Source: Aquatica leii (Eukaryota > Arthropoda > Insecta > Coleoptera > Lampyridae). From it: 64,000 nucleotides of DNA. The stretch spans positions 176,902,882-176,966,881 of the forward strand of contig CM069433.1 of NCBI GenBank assembly GCA_035610365.1, written 5' to 3'. Below the pieces are notes generated by a model. It had not been told where the DNA came from and ran no database searches. It saw only the letters and a program-made list of their open reading frames with translations. Each line of letters starts with the position of its first letter. Position 1 is the stretch's first letter. A program made the position numbers and the translations under genes. This document shows, piece by piece, positions 24,540-36,289 of the stretch.

Positions 24540-25340
24540 AAAGCCTTTCGAATCTATGACTGTTTGTAGTCTTCGTGGCGTAGCGTAGGCTTTGACTTCA
24601 CACAAATATATAATGTAAATATAATTGATTCTAAATTTTGTTCCAACGCATACTTTGACTTGTATTTTTGTGAGCTATTTGCCCTTTCCAAATTCTAGCT
24701 ACGCTCTTGACAACGTTTCTAGGCAATTAAATTCCAACTTTATTCAACAGCTGTGTACAATTTATTTAAATTCGAAATGATTTTTGATTTTACATCAATT
24801 TTGACTTGGTGCCATAGGTTTTCAATTCGATTGAGATCCGGGCTTTGTAAAAACCAATCCAACACTGTCACAAAATTGTGGTCAAACCACTTTCATGTTA
24901 GTTTTGCCGTATGTTTCGGATCATTATCGGTCTGAAAGATTCATAAAACACTAAAATTCTCTTCAGCATACGACTGTTTCTAATATGTTAATTATTATCA
25001 AATTCCTTGGTTTTGGGGCTTCATTCGACGTTATTCTTTTATTTTTGTTTCGTCAGAAAACACTACTTTTTTCTAGTCATTCACCGTCTAAGGTTGATAT
25101 TTCCTTTCATAATTTAAACGGATTTTCTATTTTTTGTGAAATCACTGGCTGCTTCCTAGCTACTTTACTAAATAACCTTCTTTCCGTTAAATGCTTTCGT
25201 ACACGCTTTACTGACAATCCGGAAGAAGATTTGTCGAAAATTTCTTTTCTAATGTCTACAGCAGTCTGCACTGGGCCTGCTTTGGCGACTCTGATATTTT
25301 TCGGTCAATTTTGACTGCAGTTTATCTGCCAGGAAACATC
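24540..25340 (-). pseudogene. Tc1-like (DD34E) transposase relic
   Basis: Read on the minus strand from about 25335: degraded helix-turn-helix; then DIRKEIFDKSSSGLSVKRVR, TERRLFSKVARKQPVISQK, VFSDETK (first catalytic Asp), FQTDNDPKHTAKLT (second Asp), LQSPDLNRIENLWHQVK (the Glu), and a C-terminal helical region down to about 24540. The spacing from the first Asp of DND to the Glu is 34. There is a stop after AKLT, others in the first half, and a deletion between the first and second catalytic blocks. It resembles Minos- or Bari-like Tc1 members more than the copy at 1.1 kb. The terminal repeats were not found. Confidence 0.85.
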
Positions 25341-25916
25341 AGTTATTCCAAAGTTTATAGTATAATGTTAAACTTTCGAACATTTTAATAAAGTTGCAAT
25401 ATCTGAATAGCTTATCAGCACTATAATTCTTGCTTTACTCATTATGAAACTGAAAATAAATTTCACATTTACAAAAAATCTCTTAAAAATTAAACAAATT
25501 AAAATTATTGTAAGATCGTATTAATTTGTTTGTTTATGTTGTCATCTTTTGGAGTAAAGATACCAATCGATCGATTTTCTATCTACTATAACATTTATTT
25601 GAGACATTTTTTTCGATCTGTTCAGAAAAAGTTTTTATTCAAATTGATTTACAAGGTAAATTTTAACAAACCGGAACAATTATTTAAAAAGAAGTAAGCA
25701 TGCTGTCATTGCACAATGAAACAAAAGCCAAATAATAAACGCATGTTTTAAACTTGAGGCACGTATTTTCCAGTTTGTACGTTCAAATTTAAATACTTTT
25801 TGACCTTATTCTTCAGAAATATCTTTATTTAAAGAAAATTATTTGCTACTTCATCTTGAAAAGTTTTTGTCACGTTTATCAGTTGTGTGCGTATTTGGCA
25901 TAATTTGTGTATACGA
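25341..25916. other. No recognised gene
   Basis: This is AT-rich spacer between two transposase relics. Nothing was recognised. Confidence 0.4.
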
Positions 25917-26430
25917 ATGCATAATTATCAAAACACTGAACTTCTTGGCATGCTTTTGGTTTTTGGAGAGGCCAAGCGTAATGCACTAAAAGCTCATAGA
26001 ATGTGTCGGAGAAGATATCCAAATCCTCAGTAACCAAGTTGCCACATTTTTAGGAGAATCTGTAGACGTTTGTTAGAGACAGGAAGTTGGTGGGAATTCT
26101 AAACGATTTTGTTGAACCCTTGCATTTGAAGAAACTGTGTATGTAAATGTAAATCACGTGTAAGTTTGGCAAGTTTTGAAGGAACAAACTCTTCATCCAT
26201 TTTCTAGACAAAAAGTTTAAACTTTGGGACCTGAAGGCTTCCAGTCAAGATTGTTGTTTTGTCAGTTGTTTCTTGACCGTTGCAATGTTCAGAGGCGGTC
26301 TGGAAAATTTATTTTATTTTCAAACGAAACTTGTTTAAAAAAGATTATGGTGTGATGAAAATTTCCACGCAACATTTATTGCTGCACATCTACAACGTTT
26401 TTCAGTAAATGTTTGTTTCAACGTAACTTG
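25917..26430 (+). pseudogene. Tc1/mariner-type (DUF4817-class) transposase, N-terminal two thirds
   Basis: From ATG 25917 the reading gives NTELLGMLLVFGEAKRNALK and RMCRRRYPNPQ (DNA-binding region). After stops and shifts it continues VWQVLKEQTLHPF, LGPEGFQSRLLFCQLFLDRC and KFILFSNETC, where family members have FxDE/DET, so the first catalytic Asp is Asn. It ends near HATFIAAHLQRFSVNV. The second and third catalytic blocks are absent. It is the same family as 23912-24237 and covers exactly the part missing from that copy, but in the wrong order for one split gene. Confidence 0.8.
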
Positions 26431-26739
26431 TAATTCAATTTGAATAAAATTTTTTTTGAACAGATCGAAAAAAATATGTTTCCGACAAATGTTGTGTGAT
26501 AGTTTAAGGATTTTATAAATTTTATATTTTTAAAAATAGATTGAGTGGTTTTGAAATTTTTGATCGGTTGCGATTTTGTTATTTGATTATATAGAAGATA
26601 ATTATAAATACAAATGTTGCCTGAATGTACGACCAAACTGACGATTAAACCACGCATACATGATAACCATTTCCTTCAGTTCAATTTTTTAAGGACAAAC
26701 TGAGGAGATTCTGAAATCTCCGGATGTCTTTATCTAAAC

Positions 26740-28975
26740 CCATACATAACGTGACCATTTATTTTTTTGTCAGAGCGGGACGTTTCCTGTGGAATTATGA
26801 AAAAAATTTTTTTGGTGTTTTACAAGTCTTTTATTATAGAAGGTAGAATAACACTAATGCACTTAATACAAAATAATTAAGAAGGTTGCATGAGTAACTA
26901 AACCTCAGTGGCGTGACATCTAGATAGTATTTTTGTATTTGTCGGCTGAACAAATTAGTTTGAAAATATCGGGTCTTGTTTTCAGGTAGGTATGGAGCTC
27001 AGTACATGATATATTTATATTTATCTTAGTAATCAAAATGGCTTTCATTACTGTGACGCTTAACTGTGTTTTATCACTTATCCATATTTTGTTCATTTGC
27101 GAAAAAACTCTCTCGACAGCTACGTTACTTCCAGGCAAACACATAACGTACTCAATAATTGTGGAAAAGTTCGTTAAATGGAGAATGTTGGCAGGGAAGT
27201 GCTAGAATAATTTGCCCCAACGGTTTTCAGCAGCATTATTCTCAGCAATCCAGCCAGTGATTTATTTATCTGTCGCCAAGTTAGAAATAAGCGAAAACTC
27301 GTCGAAGACTTTCGTATCTTGGCTGCTGCTAATAAACCTATTTGTACTTTCTGTACCTCTTCCCAAATTGGGACTTTTGTTAAATTTGCCCATTCAAACA
27401 CTTCCAGTTCTGCGTTGAATTGACACCACTGCTCCAAGTATTCTTTGTTTGTCTTATAAACTTTGCCCGCCGCAGTTTCTACATTCTGCTGGTCAACAGC
27501 AGCTTCAATTCCTTGTAATTTTATAAGACGATTATAGACGGTGTGAGGAAGGAAAATCGTATTCTCTTTGAGTTCAAGGTTATCTCGAAGACAATTAATT
27601 TTCCTCGCAGACTCTACTGCAGACAGGTTTTGTCTCTCGATTTTCAATACAGCTTTATGAAAGGTCGCTGCTTGTGCGTGCAAAAAATATAACCATACTT
27701 CTGAGCTGGGGTTTTCGAAAAACCTTTTTAAAATATTTGGGCATTTGTCGATGTTTTTCAAAGGTTGAAACATATTTTAAAACTCCCTCAAGCGCGGGCA
27801 TTAATGCAAGCGACTTTGTTTTACTGTAGCCCAGCAGTTTGTGATACTTTGTGTCAGTTGAATCACAAAACTCTTTCAAAGCTTCTACTCGAACGCTGTA
27901 GATATAGAAAAATGAATAAATTTTCTCAATGATGCATCCGAAGTCAACAGGAAGACAATCAGCGGCAGTTTTGATCGCATTGTGGACTATGTAGGCTCCA
28001 CATCCAATTTCTAGGAGCTGTCTTCCGAGTGATCGGTTCAATTTTGCGTAATAATTATTACCCCCTTTCCTATTTTTTCCTCCAAAATTGCAGTTCGTGT
28101 TGTCTCCACAAAATGCCATAATTTTTTTTATTTAAATCATCAAAAATAATACTTCATTCAAATAATCGACAATTATATCCGATGTTTCGCCGGGCTGCTC
28201 CCGAAACTTGACTTTCATATCTTCGTATGGTAAAAAATAGCGAATTAAAACTGGGAATCATTTGATTGGGCCATGGTTAGAAGCATCCGTTAATAATGGG
28301 CTTCGCTAAGATGCTATTTCAATTCATCGGTAGCTTGAAATTTTGTAAGAGCACATCTAAATTTTTGCTCAAAACAGGCTTGAAATAGGTAAATGAGAAG
28401 AACAGTCATTTCAGCAAAAGCTGTGATTATGTTGCACTGTGTGAAACGCCCACGCACTCTCAGCTACAGCTACAGTCCAAAACTTTCGAAGTCGGCGAAT
28501 CGGTTCTCTTAAAAACAGTAAGCATGGACGTGCTTGAAGCAGCAGGTTGATCGGAAAGTATATATTTTTCTGATTTTAAATGTTTTTCAATATCACTGGC
28601 ACTACCATGTTTAACACTAAAATCAGTACAACACTTTTCACACGTAAAGTCTGCGGTATTTTCACTTCTTTGTTTTATAAAGGGACACTTGTGTTGCAAA
28701 GTAATATTAAACGAACACTTACGTTTAGGCATTATTGATATAATCACACACTGCTTAAGTACGATCACTGCTTCGTTTAGTTCGACTTGTAGTAAAACAA
28801 AAGCTTGCCGCTCTTTCGAAAATCGCCGCGCCGCGCCCCGTTACGTGTTGCGAGCGGGAAAAATAAATTTTAAATTATCGTTTGGTCGGATTGCGAAAGC
28901 GGGACCATTTTGCTCTTGTTGGGGACAGCGGGACAGACAGTCTGAAAGCGGGACGTATGATGACGTTACCCATAC
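26740..28975 (-). mobile_element. hAT element relic, approximate limits
   Basis: The extent is inferred from the coding remnant and from GCGGGAC motifs outside it: near 26777-26784 on the left, and at about 28895-28950 on the right (three copies). The motifs are in the same orientation at both ends, so they are not simple inverted repeats, and no 8-base target duplication could be fixed. The limits are therefore rough. Confidence 0.5.
26920..28732 (-). pseudogene. hAT-type transposase with N-terminal BED-like zinc finger, broken
   Basis: It starts at ATG 28732 with MPKRKCSFN, a zinc-finger segment with C-x-x-C (FTCEKC) and a later His, then a serine-rich linker. A weakly kept part follows (WAFHTVQHNHSF, then TDASNHGPIK and YFLPYEDMKVK, about 28430-28150). 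Better-preserved segments come next: 28119-27655 (CGDNTNCNFGG, the second catalytic-type Asp region, and CGAYIVHNAIKTAADCLPVD), 27773-27174 (long helical insertion) and 27144-26920 (PGSNVAVERVFSQMNKIW), the C-terminal hAT dimerisation block with its conserved S/N-E-R-x-FS pattern. At least three frame changes and several stops exist. Non-functional, but all domains are still readable. Confidence 0.9.
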
Positions 28976-28979
28976 AGTA

Positions 28980-29645
28980 AATATTTACCAGATTTTTCGG
29001 TGTGAAAAAAAGAGAGGAATATTGTTTCTCTCAGCAGTTGGTATGTCAGTTGTCAAGAGTGGTCAATTATATACCCGTATTTTAAAATCCACAATATATT
29101 TTACTGGTTTCTGTTCTTATTTCAGAAAGAATACGAAATGGCAGCAATTTTGTTTCATTCGAAATTAAGCTACAATTTTTGTTCGAACTTTTCAATTCAC
29201 TTCTTCTGTGGAATTTTTCTTATGCTCAGCATCTTAATTTTGTCGGTTAGTTACATGTTCATTGTATTCTTTAAAAAAATCACTTTTTTAGTAATTTGAA
29301 ATAACGTAGGGCAAAATTATTCTTTGTTTAAGACGGAATCATTTTACACCGCTGTTACAGATGGTTTTAGTGTTCGCGTAATTTGTAAAGGACTTGTGTG
29401 TTGAGCTTCTGCGTGGCTTGCTAAAGACGGCGTATCAGAACGGTACTTATTGTATTATATTCGTAAGAATGGGTTTGTCTTATCAGTTTTGTGTACTTCG
29501 CATCTCACGTAACAGGTCCTTTATATATTACGTGAACTATACCTCAAACTGCCGTATATTACATATAGTTCATTATTTATACAGTTGCAAAGATACTAAA
29601 AAATGAATCAGCAATTCTAAATTAAATTACACGCTATTTACATCA
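28980..29645. other. No recognised gene
   Basis: This is AT-rich sequence between the hAT relic and the next inverted-repeat element. Confidence 0.4.
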
Positions 29646-30170
29646 AATACACGAGTTAAGTAACTATCGCCATTTGGACAGCTTACTGGCGAGTTAAGTT
29701 ATAACTTGTCGGTTTAGTAGCTGGAATAGAATTTGGTTCTATTTTTACAATTAATTATCTCCATTTAAATTGTCAACTAAACCCGTTTACTCGTGTGAAA
29801 TCAAAACGCAATTTTGTTAGTACTTTGATAATTTAATATTAATTTGAACTTAATTAAATTCCGTACTAGGACGAAATGAAATGGCCAGAAGAGGCAACTT
29901 TCCTTTTCGTTATGTTTATAACATTAAAAGCGCGAATTTAAAAAACAAAAATGCTAGGAACTCCGCATTATCCCAAATTTGCGAGAAAATGAATATTAAC
30001 GATTTTGGTGTGAAGGAAGCGATCGCTTCCAGGATGCACACAGTTGAAAGTTACTGCAAAGAATGATCTTTCAAACTAAACTCGCCAGGTGATAATTTGG
30101 ACACTACTTGCTACTTACCTTACTTAACTCGCCATTTTTTACAACTAAACTCGCTACTTAACTAAACAAA
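29645..30170 (+). mobile_element. Small element with inverted GGCGAGTTAAGT-type arms
   Basis: The motif GGCGAGTTAAGT occurs at about 29690. Its reverse complement ACTTAACTCGCC lies at about 30123-30134, and related copies (CGAGTTAAGTA near 29653, CTCGCTACTTAACT near 30153, AACTCGCCAGG near 30080) flank both sides. The arrangement suggests arms with internal repetition around a 430-base core. The ends and the target duplication are not certain. The core encodes the MADF-like ORF at 29881. MADF/Myb-type DNA-binding proteins accompany PIF/Harbinger transposons, which would fit a non-autonomous Harbinger relative. Confidence 0.5.
29881..30066 (+). CDS. Short MADF-like ORF
   Basis: This is a 61-codon frame from ATG 29881. 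The pattern YNIKSANLKNKNARNSALSQ, then ICEKMNI, VKEAI and a final YCKE resembles the MADF domain, a Myb/SANT-like DNA-binding fold. Typical MADF reads L(W/Y)D...Y.N...R..A...I......VK......LR..Y..E. The usual Trp is not present at the start and the LR motif is changed to SRMHT. It may be an intact small protein or the first exon of a larger one, since the arms close soon after it. No splice donor was fixed. Function by analogy only. Confidence 0.45.
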   Translation: MARRGNFPFRYVYNIKSANLKNKNARNSALSQICEKMNINDFGVKEAIASRMHTVESYCKE

Positions 30171-31640
30171 GTGTAGATCGGCCTTAACGCTCGTTTTTAA
30201 ACCTACGTAAATTACAGTAATAGTGTAGATAAACATTGAGTGATCCATAATTTTACCTCCTTTATTTAAAAAAAAAGTTAACTTATTAATTAATTTTAAT
30301 TATTAGTTCTTAAGTAATAAAAAATTTGATAATGTACAATTGCTCTTTTACATTTGTTATCATTATTAATAAATATTATGTAAGATCAGCTTCTAGTGTT
30401 CTAAATATTGCAAAAACGCTTATATTTTTACGTAACACTATTCATTATGTCTTAAAAAAATTCGTTGTACAATTTTTGATATCATTTCATCATTAAAACA
30501 TCATTAAATAGCATAATAGTATCAGATGAATGGTTTAGATTTAAATTTAATAACCGTATCAACGAATGTTTTGTTGCAAATTGTATCTATAGCACATGTT
30601 AACTTTTCAAAAAAATATTGTGCGTTTCAAATATGTTATTACAAACCTATCTTGTATATGAGTTATGAATTGGCGGCTTTGTTCTTAATTTTTTGTTGTG
30701 TTTTGGTATACTTACAGTTATTTATTGTTGTAGTTGTTACTTGAATTATTTATTTTTGTTTGATGTACAAAAAAGTGATTACTATTTATAAGATCTTTAA
30801 TAATGAATATTTTACCTATTATACATTTTTATGTGTTAGACTATTACATTAAAACGGGAAACGTATTTGCATCGAATTTTCTAATCATAAATAATAGTTT
30901 TATCTTAAATTTGATTATGGTTAATCTATTTTTCATCTCTTCTATCTTCTTCTACTGTTTCAATCACTATTGTTTTTATCTATATTCTATAGAATTGTAG
31001 ATATAAAAGATGAATCCGTCAAATTCGTGCTTAGAACCCTTTTATGTGTTATGAAATTCATTATTTAACAACTGGATGCGTTTGTCGACGCATTAGATTT
31101 TTAGATTATGCAAAGACTCTTCTATTTGTAGTACACCTACAGTTTTATATGTATTTTATGTAAATTACGTTCAAGTTTACAAATTTTGACTAGTTCATTG
31201 CGGTACAGTAAAGTAAAACCGTTACAAGATTTTGAATTTAAAATTTTTAAAAATGATACCTAAGTTAGTTTGGTTCAAGATGTAATCTGTGCCGTCTTAT
31301 TTTTATATACTTGATTTAAAACTTGATCCGCCCGAGGCGTACATAAGATTTCACTGGCTTAGACGCCATCACGATTTTATAGCTTTCGTAAACTTGATTT
31401 TTCCCGCGCATTTATTTTTTGTAATTTACAACTGTTATTTACTACAACTTTACTAACAAGCGTATGGTGTCAATTAAATATATGATTCACGATCGAACAC
31501 CTGTCCGAATTTAAAATTGCACTATATTCCTCAATAGAGAGAAAAATTGTATACAAAATTATTCACAGACAATTACTTAAACCTGAATTAGCATAAGTCT
31601 TTTCTTGTTCCGGTGTCTTGAGTCATTCGCTATTACTGTG
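30171..31640. other. No recognised gene
   Basis: This is AT-rich sequence with short open frames (for example 30526-30744 and 30803-31000) made of hydrophobic residues, as expected for T-rich DNA. Not accepted as genes. Confidence 0.4.
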
Positions 31641-31912
31641 TTACCATTAATTTGACGAAAATTATCTTTTCCCCTCGTCTTGATGGTTCCGCTTGGTTTA
31701 GGTTCCCACCCCCCTCAGATCCTTTGTTGAAGCAATGGCCGCGGTTCAACTTCCCGTCCTCCACTGCACTTCTAGCAACACTCACCTGTACAGGTAACTT
31801 GTTGTTTAAGCAACTGTGTACGGTATACAATTTAAATGGCAGAATAGAATGATTTATTTGAAGATAAAGTGATCGAATATGTGTGTGAAAGTGTCCTAAG
31901 AAAGAATTAATC
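31641..31912 (+). promoter_or_regulatory. Possible promoter or 5' untranslated region of the USP53/54-like gene
   Basis: The patch 31660-31800 is markedly richer in G and C than everything around it (it contains CACCCCCCTCAGATCC and GGCCGCGG) and lies just upstream of the candidate first coding exon. It has no convincing frame on either strand. A transcription start region or untranslated exon is the simplest reading, but no TATA box or initiator was identified. Confidence 0.3.
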
Positions 31913-31963
31913 ATGCCTAAAGGAAAATCACGACCGGGAAAAGCGATTTTACAAGTTTCAAAG
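31913..31963 (+). CDS. Candidate first coding exon of the USP53/54-like gene
   Basis: ATG at 31913 is followed by 16 codons rich in Lys, Arg and Gly (MPKGKSRPGK at the start, QVSK at the end) and directly by a splice donor, AAG|GTAAAA, at 31964. The phase is 0, the same as the exon at 32509. In vertebrate USP53/54 a short basic segment ending in SK comes just before the GLxNxPGQN catalytic box, so an exon ending in QVSK is plausible. The supporting evidence is position, phase and splice site; there is no strong sequence match. Confidence 0.4.
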
Positions 31964-32508
31964 GTAAAATTTTATACGTTCGTGTACGTTTTCGTAAACA
32001 TTAAGTTGTTAAGAGAACGGTACAATCTTGAATCCTTGAAGTTTATGTTTATCAAAATATTCGTTATTTTTAATTGTGGCTGATTTTTTTGTAATGTATG
32101 CTGTTGCATAAAGTGTGTGTGTATAAATCATAAACATTGCATACTTCAGTAATTAATAGTAGCAGTACATGTTACCTTAGTGTCGTGCAAAGGTGTGGTT
32201 AATTTTCTGTTCTTAGAAAGTAACGTAAACATTTAAATACGTTTTTCGATATGGAAGGAAACGAATGTGCTTGTTTATCCTAAATTTTAGGTTTTTACAC
32301 ACACGTTTTAATTTGTAAACATCGAGAACTTCAACAAAAGTTTAATAAGATGGCAGCGGAATTAACACAATCGAAAAAGATCTTTTATTTTTTAATGCCA
32401 CTTGACGTACCTGAGGCACGTGCGTAATGAATATTTATTTCTGTTTACCCTCTGTTACGTTACCGCCTTTTAGGAACATGTGCTTGACGTACGCTTTTTT
32501 TGTTGCAG
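31964..32508 (+). other. Intron candidate without the expected catalytic-box exon
   Basis: This 545-base stretch was read in three frames for the Cys box of USP53/54 (PGQNxCFLNSA). It was not found. The right end has a good acceptor, TTTTTTTGTTGCAG. Confidence 0.45.
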
Positions 32509-32601
32509 GTGTTATGGCATCTGGATATCTTCAGAAGAAGCTTTAGAGATCTATCAGGACATGCTTGTATGGCCGAATCTTGCATCTTTTGCGCACTCAA
32601 G
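32509..32601 (+). CDS. USP53/USP54 (echinus)-like deubiquitinase, internal exon
   Basis: The exon is 31 codons in phase 0 at both ends, between acceptor TTGTTGCAG and donor AAG|GTACGA. It reads [15 protein letters not shown], then [16 protein letters not shown]. This is almost the same as the segment right after the catalytic cysteine box in animal USP53/USP54 and Drosophila echinus, peptidase C19 family enzymes that cut ubiquitin chains and act at cell junctions and in eye development. Two Cys residues of the CMxxSCIFC stretch, typical of the subfamily, are kept. The frame shows no damage, and the clean splice sites make a live gene likely. The preceding exon with the catalytic Cys was not found upstream, and the next exon (ELF..., then DDAAECFEN) was not found downstream, so the following intron may exceed 31 kb and host the transposons to the right. 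Confidence 0.85.
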
Positions 32602-35393
32602 GTACGAACATTTAAATATTAGATTAGATTTATTCATCTAATTATAAAGAGAACAATACTCGATTTAACAATGTAAATCATCTGGGTTATGCAAATTTAT
32701 TTTTCCGTTATTTGAAATATAATTTGCAACACACGACCTGTATTGAGATTTGTATTAGGAAATAACTTCGATGGGATGCAAATTTTCTACTATGATAAGA
32801 GACTTCTAACAGTAGTAGTTTACGACTTATCGATACAATTCAATCAATTAGTTATAACGATGCAAAAGCTTGTTGTAAATACTGCATAAAAAACAGATTT
32901 GTTATATATAAAAACGAACCTAAATAACCTAATGATTACATTTCATTATACTTTATTAAACAAATTTAGAATTTTGGGGTATCAAGTTTTTATTTGTAAC
33001 TCAAGTTTCAGCCACAATTTTAAATTATCAATGTTTCTAAACTAATGAATCAATTAAATTATGTTATCATATTTGTTCTAATTAGAAATTTGCCAATTAC
33101 TCAGATTTCAAAAAAAATAATACTAAGGAAGAATGTATGATAAATACACGTGACTAATGAGAATTGTGTTAATATCGTCACTTTCAGTTGAATTCATGAA
33201 CTTACCTGACTAATAATGTAATAAAGCAAAAATAGAGGATTAAACAAATAGTAAAATGGCTTCAAGTATTCGCATTTTAGAATACAACAACAATTTTTCA
33301 AGTAGGAAAAATTAAATAAAAGACATTGTCCACGTTTACTGCCACAATATCAATTAATATTGCGATTATTTATTTATGCTAAAATTTTAAACTAAGCACG
33401 ATATTTAATTTGTTCAAATTACAAAAAATGAAACACAAACGTTTTGCAAATGCACTTGTTTTATGCAAATTTACTCTGTTAACGTTTTGTGGTTACTTAA
33501 CCGTGACGTTTCCGCACCGAAATTGTAATAAAACGCTATTAAATTATATAATTTTTGTAATATAGACGAATTTGCAAACGGCAGCAACAAAAACAGTCGA
33601 AAAAGTACAAGGACAATGTTATTTAAAAAGCTCAGAAATCATCTTAAGCTTTTGTTGGTTACAACAGATTTAAATAATTTATGATTAGCTAGTAAACTCT
33701 GTGAATACAATTAGTTAATACGTCTAAACATGGGTGTCAGTTTATGTTACTTTTATTGTTGTTATTGAGTTGGGGACTACCAGTCGATGTAATAAAATTA
33801 ATGATGTAACGTAATAAGTCTTTGACATTGAAAATTTTTGGCATAAATCACTTGTAATAAATGTTTTTTAAAAAAAACTTTTGCGATTAAGTAGACAATT
33901 TATTTATAAGAAAACGATATTATTAGTTCCTAATATCTTCTATCTATTCGTATAGGGTCAACAACTTCTATTCTTATTGTGTTTCGCAAACCTTTGTTGT
34001 TCTCGTTTCATTATATTTTGGTTATGGAGGAGATTCATGATCATAGATAGCTTCTTTATTTCCCACTTGTATTGAGCATTGTCGAAGTTTTGATTGTATT
34101 ATACCAAGGGAGTATTATTTAAAACCGATATTACCTAATTGTTTTTTATGTTTAAAACATTGTTTTAATTTTAACTTTAATAGCTTTATTGTAATACAAT
34201 TTCATCAAGAAGTTTTTATACGACATGTGTAATAACTACCCACAATATCATTGTTTGCGAATACTGCAGCAAACATTGGTTTAAACAAAATGAATTGGTA
34301 TCAAGAGGTTTAAATAAAAGAAGACCCAAAAGACAAAAAATATGAGAAAAGCAGGAATTGACAAAATTATAGACGAATACTGAAACAACATTAAAATTAG
34401 TACCTACTTCCATTATTAACCTTGATTAATCAGAAACATGTTAACATTTTAGCAATGAGTGTTGAAAGTATTATTCATTTATTAGATTTGCCTGATAAAA
34501 CCAAATTAAATTTAACAAGAATAAGGATTAAGATCAAATAGTGTGATTTCTAACAACAAATAAAACCAATTGTTCTTTGTCGTTTCGACTACGTTGAAAA
34601 AGTGAATAATATTCTAAATAAAGACGACTTTGAACGATTACCAAAAAATCTTCGAAGTTGACATGAGGTGATAATACTTTTACAAAAAACAAGAAAAAGT
34701 GCATCGACAAAATGAAATTTTTACGTAATACTATACAAAAATCTCTTACATCGCTTTGACGTTTTTGTTCTGTGTATAATTTACTTGTAATGTAATTTTA
34801 TAAATAAATAAATAAATAAGCTTTTTGGAAAAAAAGGATTATGGTTCCGCCCACTATTTGAAATTGTCGTATTTTTATCACATAAAGAACCTTAGACGGT
34901 TCTTTTTTACAAAATAAAAGTACTCGTTGTACTTACATTAATAAATAGACTTTTGATGAATTATTAAGTTATTCGGTATTAATTCCTAATTAGCATTTTT
35001 ATTCAAAAATTCCAAAAAGTAAAATTTTTGCCATCGTAAAAATAGAAAAAAACCTAAGAAAGTAAACAATAAAAACAATTGTTACGGGGGATTAAACGAA
35101 ACATTTTGACAGTTTTAATTTTGATTTTGTCATAGTGAGATGAGAAAAGGACATGAAAGGTAAAGAGAGCGTTTTTTGTTGAATTCTGTAGTAATCCAAT
35201 GTCGGTGACTTAAATGCAATAAAAAAGCAAATGAGATTAGAGAAAAGAATGTGCCATAATACTAATGAAACAGAATCGTACTGTATACCAAAAAAACGAA
35301 GAAACTCATACTAATAGCGAAAGAAGAGGTAGAAAGAGAGAAACCTTATCTAGAGTAAAAATGGATTACTATACACTGTACGGCGAAAATATA
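32602..35393. other. Probable intron, no recognised exon
   Basis: This is AT-rich sequence. A short AAAT repeat sits at about 34801-34817. A frame at 34455-34541 (MSVESIIHLLDLPDK at the start) is slightly protein-like but ends at a stop and is not supported further. Confidence 0.4.
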
Positions 35394-35494
35394 GAGTTAA
35401 GCCCCTCCTTCAATTTTGCATGATAATAACTCATGTATGAAGAGACAAGTTTACACGGCTCAAATTAGTAAAAGCGCGAAAATTTAAAAAATAT

Positions 35495-35985
35495 TGTTGC
35501 GTATTTATTTATTAACAACTAATTTATTTAAAACGACTAAAAAAATACTTTTACTTATTCTATAAATATATACACTTTTAAATTAACCGAACTAATTAAA
35601 TCTAATAATATTTAATCAAAACACTTACAGTATATTTATGTATAACCATTGTATAACACTATCACTTAAGATAAGATAACGTCCTCGGATTTCACACTTG
35701 TTTACACTAAAAATCACGTACACGATTATTCTCGGTAGGTTTATCTCACACGCGTGCTAACGACTTATTTATTTCAACTTGATAATCTTCTTAACACTGT
35801 TGTATTCGCATTCCAGCAATAACTGACCTACGATTTCCCTCTTCGGTATTTATACACATCGGCGAATCCTTCTCGAGTGTTCCCTACTTTTCGCTATATC
35901 TTCTAGAAAATTGATAACAGCTTCTAGAAGGCTCTTGCATTTGCAAATAATTTCTCGAACGTTTCAATATGTAAGGTATAATCAC
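35495..35985 (-). repeat. Solo LTR, copy 1
   Basis: It matches 44341-44785 in the same orientation over almost its whole length. Shared blocks include TTAACCGAACTAATTAAAT-like, ACGACTTATTTATTT, GATAATCTTCTTAACACTG and CTCGAACGTTTCAATA. It lies inside the 35394-37685 element, so it is the later insertion. The ends are approximate and the target duplication is not visible. In the minus direction both copies have a TATAAATA-like box in the expected place for an LTR promoter. Confidence 0.75.
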
Positions 35986-36289
35986 TTTCTTTGGAATTCT
36001 ATCCTTTTTATTCAAGAGGAAAAACCTTGCGCGTAATTTAAACGGAAGTACCCATTACTTGTTAAAAAAGAATAGATTATAGAAATACTTTTTGTATACC
36101 TATAGATTAACATTATTAATACCATAATTACCAATCTATTATGTTATTTCATATAACCACAATTAATTTTGATTGTCATGAAAACTTTAAATTGATAGGA
36201 TATTGATAGGATATTGATAGATTTGTATTTGACACATGCCTGCGAAATTTCAACCAAATCGAACATTTACTATAAAAAATATCATAATC

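Noticed and set aside
28689-29168. Plus-strand frame of 159 codons
   Set aside because: It overlaps the hAT zinc-finger exon in antisense and has no recognisable domain.
31633-31914. Minus-strand and plus-strand frames over the GC-rich patch
   Set aside because: Neither shows a domain; the higher GC content alone keeps frames open. Treated as a possible promoter region.
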